A stretch of DNA of 64,000 nt from Polytrichum commune (GCA_950295325.1 OX485805.1:28631501-28695500), one strand, 5' to 3'. Positions 38,391 through 51,918 are shown, counted from the stretch's first letter. Notes: generated by a model from the sequence alone, not told the origin. Translations and numbers: made by a program.

Positions 38391-38490
38391 AGCAGCTGGT
38401 GATGTGGTGGGGAGGAAGGGCGCTGCGAGGCGAGGCGAGGCTCGAGGGGCGGGGCCCACGGCGCTTGGATTCTGTGGGGAGCTTGGAGGG

Positions 38491-38498
38491 TATAAAGA
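38491..38498 (+). promoter_or_regulatory. TATA box of the SEN1-like helicase gene
   Basis: TATAAAGA follows a GC-rich stretch. It sits about 330 bp upstream of the start codon, leaving room for the CA-rich leader that follows. No other TATA-like site is closer to this gene on this strand. Confidence 0.55.
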
Positions 38499-38821
38499 GG
38501 AGGGGAGGCGAGAGAGGCGAGCATCACAGTGCACCACCCATACGTATTACTTATTACATGCGAAGGCTAGGCAAGCAAGGGCAAGGGAAAGGGAAGGGGA
38601 AGGGCAAGGCAAGGCAAGGGAAGGGAATTAGGGAAGGGTTGCATCAGGATGCAACGCTTGAGCTTGAGAACGCCGCACCACTACTCCTCACATAAGAAGA
38701 AGAAGCAACAACATCCCACCGACATTCCGGCCTCCTCGTATACAACAATCCCCCTCTTCTTCTTCTCCCACTCTCTTGTCGCCGCTGCCGGGTTCCTTGC
38801 GCTGCTGCCACTGCTGCTGCG

Positions 38822-41800
38822 ATGGTGTGGGTCGATTTGGACCTCAATCTGCCTCCTCCTCCGCCAGACCCCGATGGATCACCCTGTGCCTCGCCACCCG
38901 CTTCCTACACTCCTCCTCTCCAGCTGCCATTTGATGCAGCCCCGCAGCAAGAAGAAGTAGGGGGAGGGGGAGGGGGAGGGGGAGGAGGAGAAGCCGCGGC
39001 TCCCAGCGCCGTGCCTGCCTCGGAGGAGGTCGGGGTTCCTTTTACTCCTTCGGAGGAGGAAACCCTTAGGGTTTTGGTGGCAGCAGAGGCCGAGAGGCCT
39101 GTGGTTGTGGTGCCGCTGGGGGGAGCTGGTGCCGTGGCTGTTGGCGGTGCTCAGAGGGTGAGCGATGCGGCTGCTCCTTGTGCCTCGCCGCAGGTGGCAG
39201 GCGATGTGTCCAATGATGTGGCTGTGGAATGTGGGAATTCGGTTGGAGGCCGGTGGCCGTCTGGGAATGATGCGGGGATGAGAATAGGGGATAGCGATGA
39301 AGAGGAGACTGTGGGTTCTAGAATACGGGGTAGAGTGAGTGGGCGGGTGGATTCAGCAGCTGCGAGTGATGATGCTGCTTTTTCAGGAGCTGGAGGAATG
39401 AATGTAGCGTCCCCCGTCCCTGCAATCGAGCGGGTAGAGGAGACGACGACACCGAAGCCAGTTCGTAAGCGGCTAAGGACGTTAGGGCAGCTGAGGAATC
39501 AGAAGCTGGAGAAAACTGCTCCGTTGGAGAGTGGTGGCGCGGTGGACATGGAAATAGCGGGATCCTCTTCTATCCCTGATGTTGTTGCAACAGGTTCGTC
39601 GCCGCAGCACTTGCAAGCCTCGACGTCCTCTAATGTGAAAGAGGACAGCGGGGTGGATGGAGGAGAGACAGGGGAAGATAAAAATGAGAAAAATGTTATC
39701 AAGGAAAAGGAGGTGGCAGGGGTGAAATTGGAGGGGACGAGTAGTAGTGGTATAAATGCCGTTCCTACTAAAGGAGTCGTTAAACACCATCATGTTATTG
39801 TTAGTGAAGCCTCAAGTCATCATCAGGATGAAAAGATGCAATCAGAGGGCGACGAAGCAGCGTCATCCGGAGATAAGAAGAAAGGCGCCGGAGGGTTGAA
39901 GGATGTCATCCAAGACAAACGTCGACGCTCAATAGTTGTTCTGGATGCAGAAGCTCAAGCTCAGCCGACGAAGAGGCCGAGGTTGCCTAGGTCCCAGCCT
40001 ATAAGGAGGAGTAGGTCTTTTGGAGGCGTGATTGTGGGTGAGAAATTGGATGATGGTAGTAAATCCACCCCTAAAACATCGAAACAGCTCGAGTCTCCAC
40101 AGAGTAGTGAAACTGGAAAACTCTTTATGAAGCTCGAAAGTCCGAGAGAGATAATAAGGCCTTCCGCAGAGAGTAGTGTTATTGTTGCTAAGGTTAATAC
40201 TACCAAGGAGGATGGAGGGGTTGTGAATTCGGTTGTGAGAGACAACAGTGATTCTCCGTCGCAGGATCTAGAGCTAGGTGAGGTCAGCGGAGTTTCCGAG
40301 GAGAAGCAGCAGGAAGAGGATCATCATCCTAGGAAGGAAATTAGCACTACTGCCACTGCTATTCCTCGAAGACCCAGGAAAATGAAAGAGGTTCCAGTTC
40401 CTACTACGACTGCCTCGCGAGCAACAACACGCAGTGCGAAGCCTCCTCCCGCTGTGAAACCAGCCGAGTTCATCCGGCCTACTGTGAAGAAGCCACCGGG
40501 GATGGCAACTCTGCGAAGGCAACCTTCTTCCAACGCTGGCCAAACTTCAAGAAATGATTTAAGATCTCCCTTCCAAGACACGACTATCGAGCGGCTCCAG
40601 CGTGAAGCAACGTGTGGAAAACTATGGCAGTCGCCAGGTACGTTGTTGCCCCCTTGCAACCTCTTGTCTTAACGGGTTTGATCCATAATTCTTGTTCACA
40701 GCAGATGTTTAGGTGTAGTGGGCCTTCACTGTTTGCCCCCACTTCCGTTCCGATTGTGCTGGTGGTCTCTGTCTGTTGCCATAATTAAGGATGCCTTGAG
40801 GGATATACAGCGTTCGTATTTGGGATTTAGGGTTTGAAATAATGAAGGTGATACGGAATGACATGTTAGAGATTCTGTATTCGTTCAAGGTGTTATGTGT
40901 TTGCCATAGCTACTACATGTGCACCTTCTTGCCTACGGTCTTTGAATAAATCGAAGGCCTTCCCAGTAAAATAGTAGGACGCTGAAGTATGCCGAATCGG
41001 TAATGGTCAACATGTGTCAGTGCCATCACATCGGACAAGTGATCTGAGGCCTGTAAAATCTAACAGGTTATGTAGGCGGATAATTTTTTAATAATTGAGA
41101 CTTTTGGGATCTGAGCTGGTTTGGATAAGTTAGTAATCCATGGACTTACGAAAATTAAGTAAATTATGTTTCACTTGTACTTGGTTTCTGGCTTTTTGTG
41201 ATTGAGTTGTTTGCACTTCAATCATCTTTATGGAAGCACATTGTTCTCGTTCACATCGACCTCTGTGCTGTGATTACTCTACGTTGTGGATGTGCCACCA
41301 CCCCACTTATTGCTGGACTTTGTCATTTGACTCCTTCAATTTAGGTCAAACTGTATGTGCACGTGATGTTTTGGTAAGATGGTAGGGGAGATGTTTTGTG
41401 CAATCTAAGAACACATGATGTTGATTACATCTGCACAGTACATATTTATGTGTGTATATCTTCTTGAAGAAAATGTTAAACAGCAGAGGTCTTTTGTTGA
41501 GAATGTCCTCTTTATGTAAGAGGTTTATTCATGAAATTTTGTGGAAAGCTACTTGAAGTGAATGGATCTTGGTTTGTTCTGAAGCGGTCTTGTTAATCCA
41601 ATTTTCTTCTTACATTGTAAGGCTGGGTAGTTTTTGAGATTTCTATGTACTATGTGGATCCTGAATTGCCATGAATACCGGAGCTGGGAAGTGACGGGAA
41701 AAGACCCTATCCTTTACCAAGGGTGAGATTGTGAAATCTGATGAATTTGGATTGGAGTCTAGTAGAGGACAAGGATAGTGGCCATTGGTTTTGCAGTTTT

Positions 41801-44800
41801 TAAGCATGTGGTTAGTTGATTAGGGAGTCTAAACAAACTTGAAGACGATGGGACTTGGATCTGTTTGGTTGACTTGAGGTGAGTTTAGGGAAGAGGGCCT
41901 GATGTGGGGCCGATCGGGCACTCGGTTCGCAGGTATGCTTGTGGGTGATCTGTCTATAGCATCTGTTGCCTGTTAAGAATGACAGGCTGCTGCCTTGGAA
42001 TATGGCCCATGGGACTGCCAATGGCTGATTGTCAAACATCGATGCATCATCCATGCATCTGCTTGAGCACGGCCATATCTCCTGGAGCAAGCAAGGCAAG
42101 GCACCAGGTGCTATTCCAACTAGAATAAACTTAGCGGGTTGTTGTTCTCTGGCAGTTGTCAAGCAAGTCTAAGTAGGGGATTCCTATGTGATCGGAGTGC
42201 ATAGACACCTCCCATAATGTTCTGGGGTCACCCTGTTGAATTTGGAATGGGATTGGGAAGTGGAATATCGTAACAATGCAAAGCGCTGTTTGAAGTGGGG
42301 TAGTTGGATTCGACTACACTGTGACAGGTCAGATGAGATTTTTCTGTGCAGCCAGTCAACCAAAGAGTGTATGTTGCCCATTGACTCATTGTTAATGACA
42401 TTTCTTTTGGAGTGTAAAACTTTTTGAACATGATTAGGTTTTTAGGCAGAGGTACTGAGCCCCCAATTGTGATTATGTTCCTGCAGGTGATGCAGAACTG
42501 CAAAAAGTTCCTGGTAGTTTTTCTTCTGTTGAAGACTATGCAAAAGTCTTCGAGCCTCTGCTTTTTGAGGAGTGTCGTGCACAGCTGCATAATTCTTGGG
42601 AGGAGCTATTGGAAGGAACTGTTGGGGATCCTCATGCAGGTGTTACTATCAAGAATGTTGAACGGCGTGACCGAGGTAATCAGAAACTCCAGGTGTCAGT
42701 TTGTTTTGCGATGGGCTACCTTGAGAATCTTAAGCTCCTGCTGAGTCTACTGTGAAGTCAGCTTCTGAGATATTCCCTTTAGCTTACAAAGTGAATAATC
42801 TGATATTGGATGCAAAGAATCAAAGTCTCGAGTTATAACTTGTCAGTACATGTTTCAAGGTGTCTAACAGAAACTTTGAATTATTATGGATTCAGGTTGG
42901 TATGATGTAGTTCTGATGCCCATGGATCCTAAGAGAGAACTACGCTTTAAGGAGGGGGATGTTGCTGTCCTCTCCACACCCAAGCCTGGTGCAGGGACCA
43001 AGAGAAAAGGGCGCTTAAAGGATGGCAAGTTGGAAAGTGCAGAGGAGGGTCAAATTGCAGGACGTGTGGCTGGTATAGTGCGTCGACATGTATCAGTCGA
43101 TGTGCGAGATCCACCAGGAGCTGCTTTCCGCTTCCATGTGTCTCAAGACGACATGAACAAGCAAAGGTGCATGTTTTGACTGGATTTAGCATAGAAAATA
43201 GTCTATGACTGGGGGTATTTGCACAAGGCTTGGGGAATGAGCCTGCTTGTAATTGTATTCATATCTTCAGACTTGGTCTATTAGTGGTTGCGACAATTGA
43301 TTGGGTAGTTCTTCCTTTGGAGATGCAATCTCTTTCAGAGTTCTGTTACTTTACTCTTATGTTGTCACTGCTCTTGCATGATCTTGAAGCAGTAATGGAG
43401 AAGCAGATAGCATTACAAATTCCTACAATACACTCCAGCAATTCCAGCAAGGGGGAGGAACGTGGTTTTTAACAGTAATAGGCTCTTTCACCACAACACA
43501 GCGGGAGTATTCAGCCCTACATCAGTTGCCTAACTTCCGCCCACAGGTAAATAGTCATTGTTGAACTGTATCTGATTCCTTCAACTGATTTAATAATTTG
43601 GATTGCAGTCAGGTGAAGTTCATGGTTACAGCCTAACTAGTGCGTCAGGTTCACAGGAGACTGGTCACAGAATTTGTGTTGGAATTACACTTCTTTGCTA
43701 AGATATGTTACTGATAATAGTTCTATTGGCAGATGATGAATGCAATACTTCAACCTCGACCGGAGCTCTTCCCAGGATATGCTGATATGGCACCTCCAGC
43801 TATGCCTGACTGTTTCACATCACCCTTTATTCAACACTTACATAGTGGTTTCAATGCACCTCAGCTTGCAGCTATTCAGTGGGCAGCTGCACACACTGCT
43901 GCTGGGACTGCAGATGTCAATAGCATCAGCTCTACTGGTGGTCAGCCCTGGCCCTTCACACTGGTTCAAGGCCCTCCTGGAACTGGAAAGACCCATACTG
44001 TGTGGGGTATGCTGAATGTCATACACTTGGTGCAGTATCAGCGTTATTATGCAGCTCTTCTTAAGAAACTTGCCCCAGGTAGTCTGTCACCTTCTGAAGA
44101 ATCTCCATCAAGCAACGGTGGGGACTATGACGGTGATGGGTGGGGAACAATTGATGAGGTTCTACAAAAAATGGACCAAAGTTTAGCACGAGTTCTTCCA
44201 AAGTTGTGTCCGAAGCCACGAATGCTGGTGTGTGCACCATCAAATGCTGCCACTGATGAACTTCTTTCGCGGGTTCTTGATCGAGGTTTTATTGATGGGG
44301 AGATGAAAGTATACAGGCCAGATGTTGCTCGTGTGGGAGTTGACACATCCTCACGGGCAGCACAGGCAGTATCTGTGGAACGTAGGACTGAGCAACTCCT
44401 GGCCATGGACCAACCACAAGTTGTTCGGTGGCTCCAGTCCCTGCGGACCAAAGAGTTCACATTGGCTCAAACGGTGGCAGGTCTGCAGAAAGACCTGATT
44501 GATGCAGCTGCAACTGCCCGAAGCCAGGTAGCCTGGACAGCTTCATTCCTGATGTGTTCTGTTGTCTCTGTGTTTCGAATTGAAACACACTTTGAGCACT
44601 TCTATCTCTGGCCTCCATCTAAAAGATTGTATTTCATCTCACTGAGACTGCTATTTTGCTGCAGGGCAATGTTGGTGTTGATCCAGAGATCCTGGCATCT
44701 CGTGACCAGATGAGGGATGGGAAATTACAGCAGTTAGCGGCTGTGGTTGAGGAAAGGGACAAAGTACTTGTAGAAATGTCCCGCCTGTTCATAATTGAGG

Positions 44801-46491
44801 GTAGGTTTCGGCCAGGTAGCAATTTCCGTCCAGAAGATGCAAGACGAAAGCTTGAAGCCAGCTTTGCCAATGAAGCTGAGATAGTCTTCACAACTGTTTC
44901 TAGTAGTGGACGCAAGATTTTTTCTCAGCTTGCACATGGCTTCGATATGGTTGTTATTGATGAGGCAGCGCAAGCCAGTGAAGTTGCAGTGTTGCCCCCA
45001 CTTAGTTTACGAGCAGCCAGATGTGTTCTTGTAGGTGATCCTCAGCAGCTTCCAGCCACAGTGATAAGTCGGGCTGCTGACACAATGAAGTATAGTCGCA
45101 GTCTCTTTGAAAGATTTCAGCAAGCTGGGTGTCCGGCAATACTCCTTTCTGTACAGTACCGCATGCATCCACAAATTCGAGACTTTCCCTCTCGATACTT
45201 CTACCAAGGTAGGTTAGTAGACAGCGAAAGTGTTAAGGGGCTACCAGAGGAGGTATATCATAAAGACCCACTTCTGCAGCCGTACCTTTTCTTTGATATC
45301 AGTTTGGGTAGAGAATCACATGCAGGTTCAGTTTCCTACCAGAACAAGATGGAGGCTCAAGTAGCTGTACATCTTTATCAGCACTTGCAGAAGGTTGTGG
45401 CAGAGGCTGCAGGAAGTGGCCCTCCTGGAAATGTTTCAGTTGGCATCATTACTCCTTACAAGCAGCAGCTGCAATGCTTGGAAAAAGAGTTTATTGGCCT
45501 TGTTGGTTCAAATGCTGCTAGTAAGGGTGTGTACATTAATACAGTCGATGCATTTCAAGGACAGGAGCGGGATGTCATCATGATGTCTTGTGTGAGGGCT
45601 TCTAGTCATGGTGTTGGGTTTGTTGCTGACATCAGGCGAATGAATGTGGCTCTTACTCGAGCTAGGCGCTCATTATGGGTATGTTCCAGCAATTCTTCAC
45701 AAGCATTTAATTTTTAATATGTTCTGTTAGGGAAAATTTACTTTATACTTTGACTGTCTTTCTGTAGTTTTTGAATCTCTGCATAACGCAGTGAATATTG
45801 GGTAGTTGTTGTTTTCAATTGTGTGGCACGGCCTTATCTGTGAATCTGTACTGGCACTAAGTATCAGAATATTTCTCAATGCAGGTTATAGGGAATGCTT
45901 CAGCTCTCACTCAATCAGAGGACTGGGCAGCTCTTTTAACAGATGTAAAAGAGAGAGGTTGCTTTGTGACTTCAACCACTTGCATTCAACGAGGCCTTCT
46001 TCCAGAGCCAGCAATGGGTGTCCCCCTAGGAAGTCCTAGCCTGTTGCATTCTCGTCCAGGTCCTGTGTTGAGCCGAGGACGTGGTATGGTTCCTCCACAT
46101 GGTGGACGCCACTTTGGACCAGGTAGGTTTGGCTTTTCCAACCCTTTGTTGTGTAACTAGCAGTAATTGTCTTATGCATCTTTAGTAGGTTGCAAAGTTC
46201 TTCATATCAAGTTTCTCAGGAGGTTACATTTTATATTTCTTTTGCACTGACAAAGAGGAGACATGAGCAGGTCGGCATCATCACAACAACCATGCTGGTG
46301 AGGGTTCTCATTGGCGGGGGAGGCAAAATGGTGGTGAATCATTTGGAGGACCAGATCGAGGACCTGAAGGAAGGGAAGTTTGGCAGCGGCAGGGCTTTGA
46401 CAGGTCATGTAGGGGTCAACGTGACGGGCCTCGACCCCCTGGATTTGGCCCTAATTTTCAACATCCAAGCCGCCGAAACAAAGGCTTGTGA
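38822..46491 (+). CDS. SEN1/UPF1-like superfamily 1 RNA helicase, 8 exons, ~1565 aa
   Basis: Exons 38822-40637, 42487-42675, 42896-43166, 43393-43546, 43733-44527, 44665-45678, 45885-46122 and 46271-46491 keep frame with GT-AG borders. The family is the plant SEN1-like P-loop helicases near Arabidopsis At4g30100/At2g19120, nuclear RNA/DNA helicases. Residues 1-605 (exon 1) are low-complexity: an EAR-like LDLNLPP at 5-11, a Gly run near 46-56, and basic nuclear-localisation-like stretches (KPVRKRLR, DKRRRS, TKRPRLPRSQPIRRSRS). After EDYAKVFEPLLFEECRAQL comes the core: motif I QGPPGTGKT at about 889, motif II DEAA at 1174, GDPQQLP at 1199, QYRMHP at 1239, DAFQGQERD at 1370 and NVALTRARR at 1402. 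The tail (RGRGMVPPHGGRH, GGPDRGPEGRE) is Arg/Gly-rich, a likely RNA-binding tail. All motifs look intact. The N-terminal and tail functions are inferred. Confidence 0.93.
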
Positions 46492-49400
46492 CAGGTTCTG
46501 ATTGTGGCAGTGTTGCATCTTTAGAGATGGACATCTTTGTCAGCAATTCCACCGTGGCACATGTAATATTTAGTTCGGCTCATACCTGGACGATGCAAAG
46601 ATGTTGCCAATGTGCGGAGTTGCACACAAGCCTTGTGCAGTTGGTACTGGTGGAAGTGCACCTTGGGAGCAAAGACAACAGCACCCTTTGAGCGTCCATT
46701 CAGTTGGCATTTTGCTCAGAGAATGTAGGTTGAGCACTGAAACCCAGCTCCCTGTCTTGAGCATTCATGAGGTTCAGCTATTCCATAAATTAATGGGAGG
46801 GTGTTGCCATCTGACTGTTGAGGTAGAAACTGAGAGAAGGAAAATGCTGCTGGGCTCGCTTCCTGGATGGTCATCGTTGGAAAGTGGCATCTCGAGACGC
46901 CGCAAGGTTGTTCTGACCCATTTGTCACGAGGGGAAGGCAACTATATATATCTTGTACAAAGCTAGCCAAATTTACCATGGTGACAAACATGATCAAGGA
47001 TGGTCAAATGTCCTCCAGTTTTCATAGTTTGCACAGACAACGTCATCTGTGAGAAAAGGACCACACCGGATGGTTTCAGATCCACTACTGGTTTGCCAGT
47101 CTCGAGCAGTGTAGAGCAAGGAGGTATTGTATGAACTTTTGGCATAAACTGTAGAGAATTGGGCCGACCACATGGGGTTCTGACAATTATGGTGGGGGGA
47201 TGTTTTGTAGGAGGCCACTCATAGAAACACAAGAGGTGCATATTCCTGCACCCAGGCCGTATGGTTACTACTGAAGTAGTAGTGGATATGAAGAGCATTC
47301 CATGTTGTCTATAATCATTAGTCACAGCTCACCATTCTTGGCCTAAAGGAAAAACACACACTCGGCAACACTGTCCAGGTTGTTGACTACCAATATTGCT
47401 GTGTGCGTCACACCTGTCTTTTATGTCTGCTGAGTAACCTTAAGTTCAATTCTTTCTAATAGGACCTTAGATGCAGGGTGGGAGCATTGCTACAATTACA
47501 AGTGATTCAACAATGAGCTGAAGGCATGTCCCATCCTAATTTGAATTACATGGGATACCATTACAGTTGATGATCAAGATATCATTTTTTAAATTGCAAA
47601 CTTTAAATTCCACAGAAGTTTGGGACTGTTGATTTGGATAGGGAGGTGTCTATCGGTTAGCAGCTGTGGTTTACTTGGGTTGTCATTTCAAGTTTTGAAG
47701 AATGGAGTTGCAATAAACAGGATGTGAGATAAGAAAATCATTCTCTTGAGGATCAGTTAGAGCCTCCCAATGGGAGGACAACGAACCTAGACTGGTTAAT
47801 ACATTTTTAGCAGTCCATGCTGACAACATGTCTATTATTAATTATAAACCTTGTCAATGCCACTTTAATATATGTTAAATCACATTAGTGACTGGGTAGC
47901 AAATGGTGAGCATGACGATGTCACTAAATGGCTCACATAGTCAACAGCACATGTGTTTTGATGTATTCGTGTCATCCACTTGGTGCAAAAAGTGCTCTTG
48001 AGTGCCACTGCATGTCATCACTAAATCTCCATGCAAAATCTTTACATGTTTCAAAAGTATATCTGTGTAAGTTCTTATACATGAAAAGAGGACAGTATTC
48101 TAAAGTGTGTTTGATCCTCGTAGAAGGTCACAAAAGGTGGGTTTACACTTGTTCACATTGGGGTTCAAATCCAAGAATCTTTGGGTCCAATCTTGGATCG
48201 AGTCTTGAAGTTAGACTTATCAAAGCAGGTGAGTATATTCTTGACTTCAGATTGCCAAAACCTGGGTGAATGGGTGCCACATTAGCAGATTTTAGCAAAC
48301 CAACTCCATACACTTGTTCCTTGTTGGATGCTTAAACCCTTGCCTCCAAGGAATCAGTGAACAGTTTAGTTCGCCCCAGCCCACATTAGCACCACTTTGT
48401 TTTTGCATACGTTGGACATTGTATGAATTCTTGCTTGTGACCAATATATAAGTTGAGATAAATGTATAGTAGCTCTTGACCATTAGTATTTCTAAGACTT
48501 TTTAGCAAGGAGGGGAACCTTTTTGACTGTTGCAAGTATCAATTATCTTTTAGCAAATTCAACTACTACACAAACCAAAGATGGTATCAGGATCAACATG
48601 AGGAACGCCCAACATCTCGTCCATGAACTATAACCCCATCTAAACATGGGCCAGGGTTAGGGGTAAATCCATGCCAACTCATCAGAAAGTGGCAAATGAG
48701 GGTTATGAGCTGAGTCATCAATGGCCATGGACCTGGTTCAGAGGACTGTTGACAAGCTCCAACATAAGATGCGAGCAAACACCCATCTTGAAGTCAAAAG
48801 GTACTGGACATCCCACATCCAATTGACCTGGAACAATTTTCAAGGCAATCAACTTTGTGAAATATTCAAGAATTCCTCTTCCATGTCAACAATGTGACTC
48901 CAATTTGCAATGCTCTGAATCTCTGGATTTCCTACATGAAGGACTCCCTCAAATTGGGTATTGGTTACACTTTTCTGAAAGTTTCCTCACAACTTTGGCC
49001 AAGACTTCAAAATCTGGACTGAGCCTTCAAAGCAAGTAGTGCAGAGTCTCCTGGAACAGCTTTCAGGTCCTTGATCACAAAGCTGTCTTGAGAGAACTCA
49101 CACAGACTTATGATAAAGTTGAATAGAATGTTGATCCTTTCATCGAGAGAACGCCATCAAGGAATAGAAAGCAATTTTTTGCATAGTATCATGCCTTGGA
49201 ATGATCAATCAATGCTGTTTGCAACTGTGTGTAGCACTACGTCAATTTTGATTCCAAAACACTAAAAAGCACTACCATTGAGTTTAAGATATATTAGGAT
49301 GATAAAAGATGATGATTCAACTGTACAAGTGACTTGGCCACCCAAACGCCTCCTCATGACCTGATGAAGGTCTTCCATTCCAAGAGGGTCATTCACTGCT

Positions 49401-49990
49401 TTGTGACATGACTGGTCAGTGGCATCCTGCTTGAAACAAAAGAATTGATTTAGTTACTGCCTGCATCGTGCAGAAGTGGAACTCATCAAACTGCCTTATT
49501 GATGCATGAGTCAGGTGTTATCTCATCCATTTGATAAGGCAATATCCAAACAAAATAATATTTTCCCCTAATAGTGGAAGTCAGATATATTTGGCTCAAG
49601 CTTTCTAAGCGTCTCCTTAGACTCAGAGATATGGGACAAAAGAGAAAGTCCAATAAGCAAAGACATGTGAATAGCATGAGAAATGACACACCTGTGCCAC
49701 CTTGGAACATGTACCTTGCAAGATGTTTTTCCTGTCATCACTTTCATACTCGCCCACAGATGAATGGTTTTTTTTTTAAAACATCAATGTCAGTTTTCTT
49801 TGCAGCCACAGCTCTCCGCAATGCAATACTCCCAGTTGCAGTGAGAGCACCATTTTCCTTGCTTTCAGGCTTGAGTTCCAAATTGAAGTGGCATTGCTTG
49901 CTGATATGACTCTAGTATCATTTGGGAGAGGAGAAATGAGAGTTATGGACAGACGTGAAGAAGTTGAGTTTAATTTCTGTCTATGTGGGT
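46492..49990. other. Helicase 3' flank and intergenic region
   Basis: 46492 to about 47330 has balanced composition and scattered short open frames, probably 3' UTR. The remainder is intergenic. At 49785-49900, read on the minus strand, there is a protein-like open stretch (LKPESKENGALTATGSIAL) that runs into an A10 tract. It may be a decayed gene piece but has no start or partner exon. No tRNA or mobile element with clear ends was found. Confidence 0.45.
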
Positions 49991-50432
49991 TCAGGGTTTA
50001 AGGTTTATGGAGGAAGCCAAGTTCTTAAGGGATGACCATCCCTTCCGCTTCCTTTTCTTGGCACTGCTGCTAGGAGCTTCTTCACGGAGATCTTTGGCCA
50101 TGCTTGCACCCACAGATCTTGAAGGTTCCTTCACACCCTGCTCTGTATAATTCTGATTTTGGAGATCAATTGAAGGCACTTTGTCCAGCTCCGCTGAGAT
50201 TCCCGTTCTGGAAGATTTTCCTAACATTTTGAGGTTTGCACGAGCTGCAGCCTGTGAAATCTTTGTCTTCACGTGGTGCTGCGGTGTACCCGATTTTGAG
50301 GTTCCGTGCTTGCAGAAATGACAAACATATGTGATGCTGTTGGCTAGTGATCTTGCCCCTGTCAACTTGCGCTTCTTGTCTTTGGTTATGCGAACTGAAC
50401 AATTCACTCCCACTTGCATGATTGACTCGCAC
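49991..50432 (-). CDS. Rpp21/Rpr2-type RNase P/MRP subunit, last coding exon
   Basis: The exon starts after a TGTGTGCAG acceptor and encodes about 147 residues to a stop. RCESIMQVGVNCSVRITKDKK followed by YVCHFCKHGTSKSGTP matches the zinc-binding half of the Rpr2/Rpp21/SNM1 family, whose members are protein subunits of RNase P or MRP that process tRNA or rRNA precursors in the nucleus. In the family the first zinc pair is C-x2-C. Only its second Cys is in this exon, so the first must lie in the preceding exon, just beyond the splice site. The tail is basic (SAKKRKRKGWSSLKNL), also typical of plant members. I could not find the N-terminal exon(s) between 50433 and 53300, so the gene is incomplete as annotated. 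It may have a long intron filled by the repeats there. Confidence 0.75.
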
Positions 50433-50616
50433 CTGCACACATTGCATGAGTAAGGCCCTCTTGCACTAAAGGAGTTGAGAGCTTGAGAAAAGGACCTTCC
50501 TCATTGGTAAGGAGCATCGTACTCGTGCTTGTTCACTCAAGTCCACTTTACACTTGAGCTTTCAACTTGACAGCTTAAGCTTATAACCAGGGCTACAACA
50601 CTAAGATGGCTCCTTG

Positions 50617-51160
50617 AAGGATCCCATGTGGAAAGTCCATGACAAGCTCTTGGTCACAATCATACGCTACGTCATTCCTTGAGAGCATGGCCACTTCAGA
50701 CTTGCTCAAACTATTGAGAACTTGAAAGATTGGTCAAGCTCTCCATAGTTTGAGCTTTCAATAAAAGCTCATCACACAAGTCCCAAACTCCTGAAAGTTA
50801 CGAGTTCAAGATCCCAAATGGAAAGTCTGCAACAAGCTCTCAGTCAGAATCCTAAGCTACCTCATTCCCCCCTCGATATCTCACTTTCAGCATGGCTTCT
50901 TCACACTTGCTCAAACTATTGAAAGCTTGGTCAAGCTTTCCATAGTTTGCGCTTTAGAGAAGCTTATCAAATCCACGTATCAAACTCCTGGAATAAATTG
51001 CAAGTTAAGGATCCCATGTTGGAAGTTTAAGACAACCTCTTGGTCAGAATCCTAAGCTGCCTCATTCTCCCCTTGAGCATGGTCACTTTACACTTGCTCA
51101 AATTTATCAAATCCAAGCATCAAACTCCTGAGCATTGCAAGGTCGAGCTCTAGTCTAAGA
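50617..51160 (+). repeat. Three diverged ~195-bp tandem repeats
   Basis: Landmarks recur near 50617, 50811 and 51007: GGATCCCATG-like, GACAAGCTCTTGGTCA-like, CAGAATCCTAAGCTNCCTCATT and ACACTTGCTCAAAC/T. The repeats are imperfect. They lie just upstream of the RNase P subunit exon, possibly in its intron. Confidence 0.8.
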
Positions 51161-51918
51161 CTCTGATGAATGAACCCTAAAAAGGTAGAGTGGAAATTGT
51201 GACGCCAACTTTGACAATGTATGAGAAGGATGAAGAAATTGGACCTTTCGCAGGTGACATGAGGCGAAGGCGGCGCAGGAGCCCCCACAGCTTCACACCA
51301 GCAACCCAGGCGGGCTCCCAGGAGAGCTCCAAGTGGAGGCACAGTTGCACTGGCCCATGTTGCCAGCCGCGACAAATGCTGCGATCGTAACACTGCGGCC
51401 TGCCCCATGGGGGTTAGGGTTTGTGGCCCTCCTGCGGGTGGTTGTCTGAGGGCCTCCTTCTGGAAGCCCCTCCCTTGCATCCCCTTGATGGCCGTGGCAT
51501 TCCTCCCCATCGCTCCCAGAGCTACTAGGCTGGGACAGCAGAAGAGCATGTGTGTGAGAGATAGAACTATGATGATGCATTCTGGTGTAAGTTAAGTTGT
51601 GTTAGCACTGAAAGAAGAACGGTGACACGAAAAGGGTGGATTAAACCCAAGGCCTTCCTCCGAATCCACGGGAACTCCAAGGTTAAGCCGCTCATATGGG
51701 TGAACTTCCGGTGCACCCTACCACCTATGGTCCAATTATAGCGGGGGCATCCAGGTGAACCGGATGTTTTCGACAAACCATGTGGGAACTTAGGGGCTTG
51801 CCCTCGGGGGAGATCAGTACAAGTCAGTGTCTTGTCTCCATCCGTTCGAGGTGTTCATCTTCGGGGCCCTCTAATTCTCGTGATGCCAGTTTCAAGATTA
51901 CAAATAGACTTTGACCAA

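Larger units (their letters stand above)
22942..38490. other. Long intergenic region, transposon-rich, no intact genes seen
   Basis: 22942-25430 has balanced composition but no convincing coding exon. From 25500 the DNA is AT-rich and dominated by non-coding repeats: foldback elements, the 288-bp array, a 108-bp duplication and microsatellites (separate entries). Frames such as 27304-27678 and 37553-37831 show no domain and no plausible codon pattern. The last 500 bp is a duplicated segment leading into the helicase promoter. Confidence 0.5.

Noticed and set aside
46601-46966. 121-residue plus-strand frame after the helicase
   Set aside because: No domain or splice link to the helicase, which already ends at a stop after an RG-rich tail; treated as 3' UTR.
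48160-48190. GGGGTTCAAATCCAAG resembling a tRNA T-arm
   Set aside because: Only a four-base stem can form and no cloverleaf is found upstream.
49783-49909. Protein-like minus-strand stretch containing ALTATGSIALRRAVAAKKTDIDVLKK
   Set aside because: It has an upstream stop, no start codon, no partner exon and ends in an A10 run. It could be a decayed retrocopy, but there is too little to annotate.
51088-51549. 153-residue minus-strand frame in a GC-rich patch
   Set aside because: Open frames exist on both strands because of composition; no recognisable domain and no codon-pattern support.
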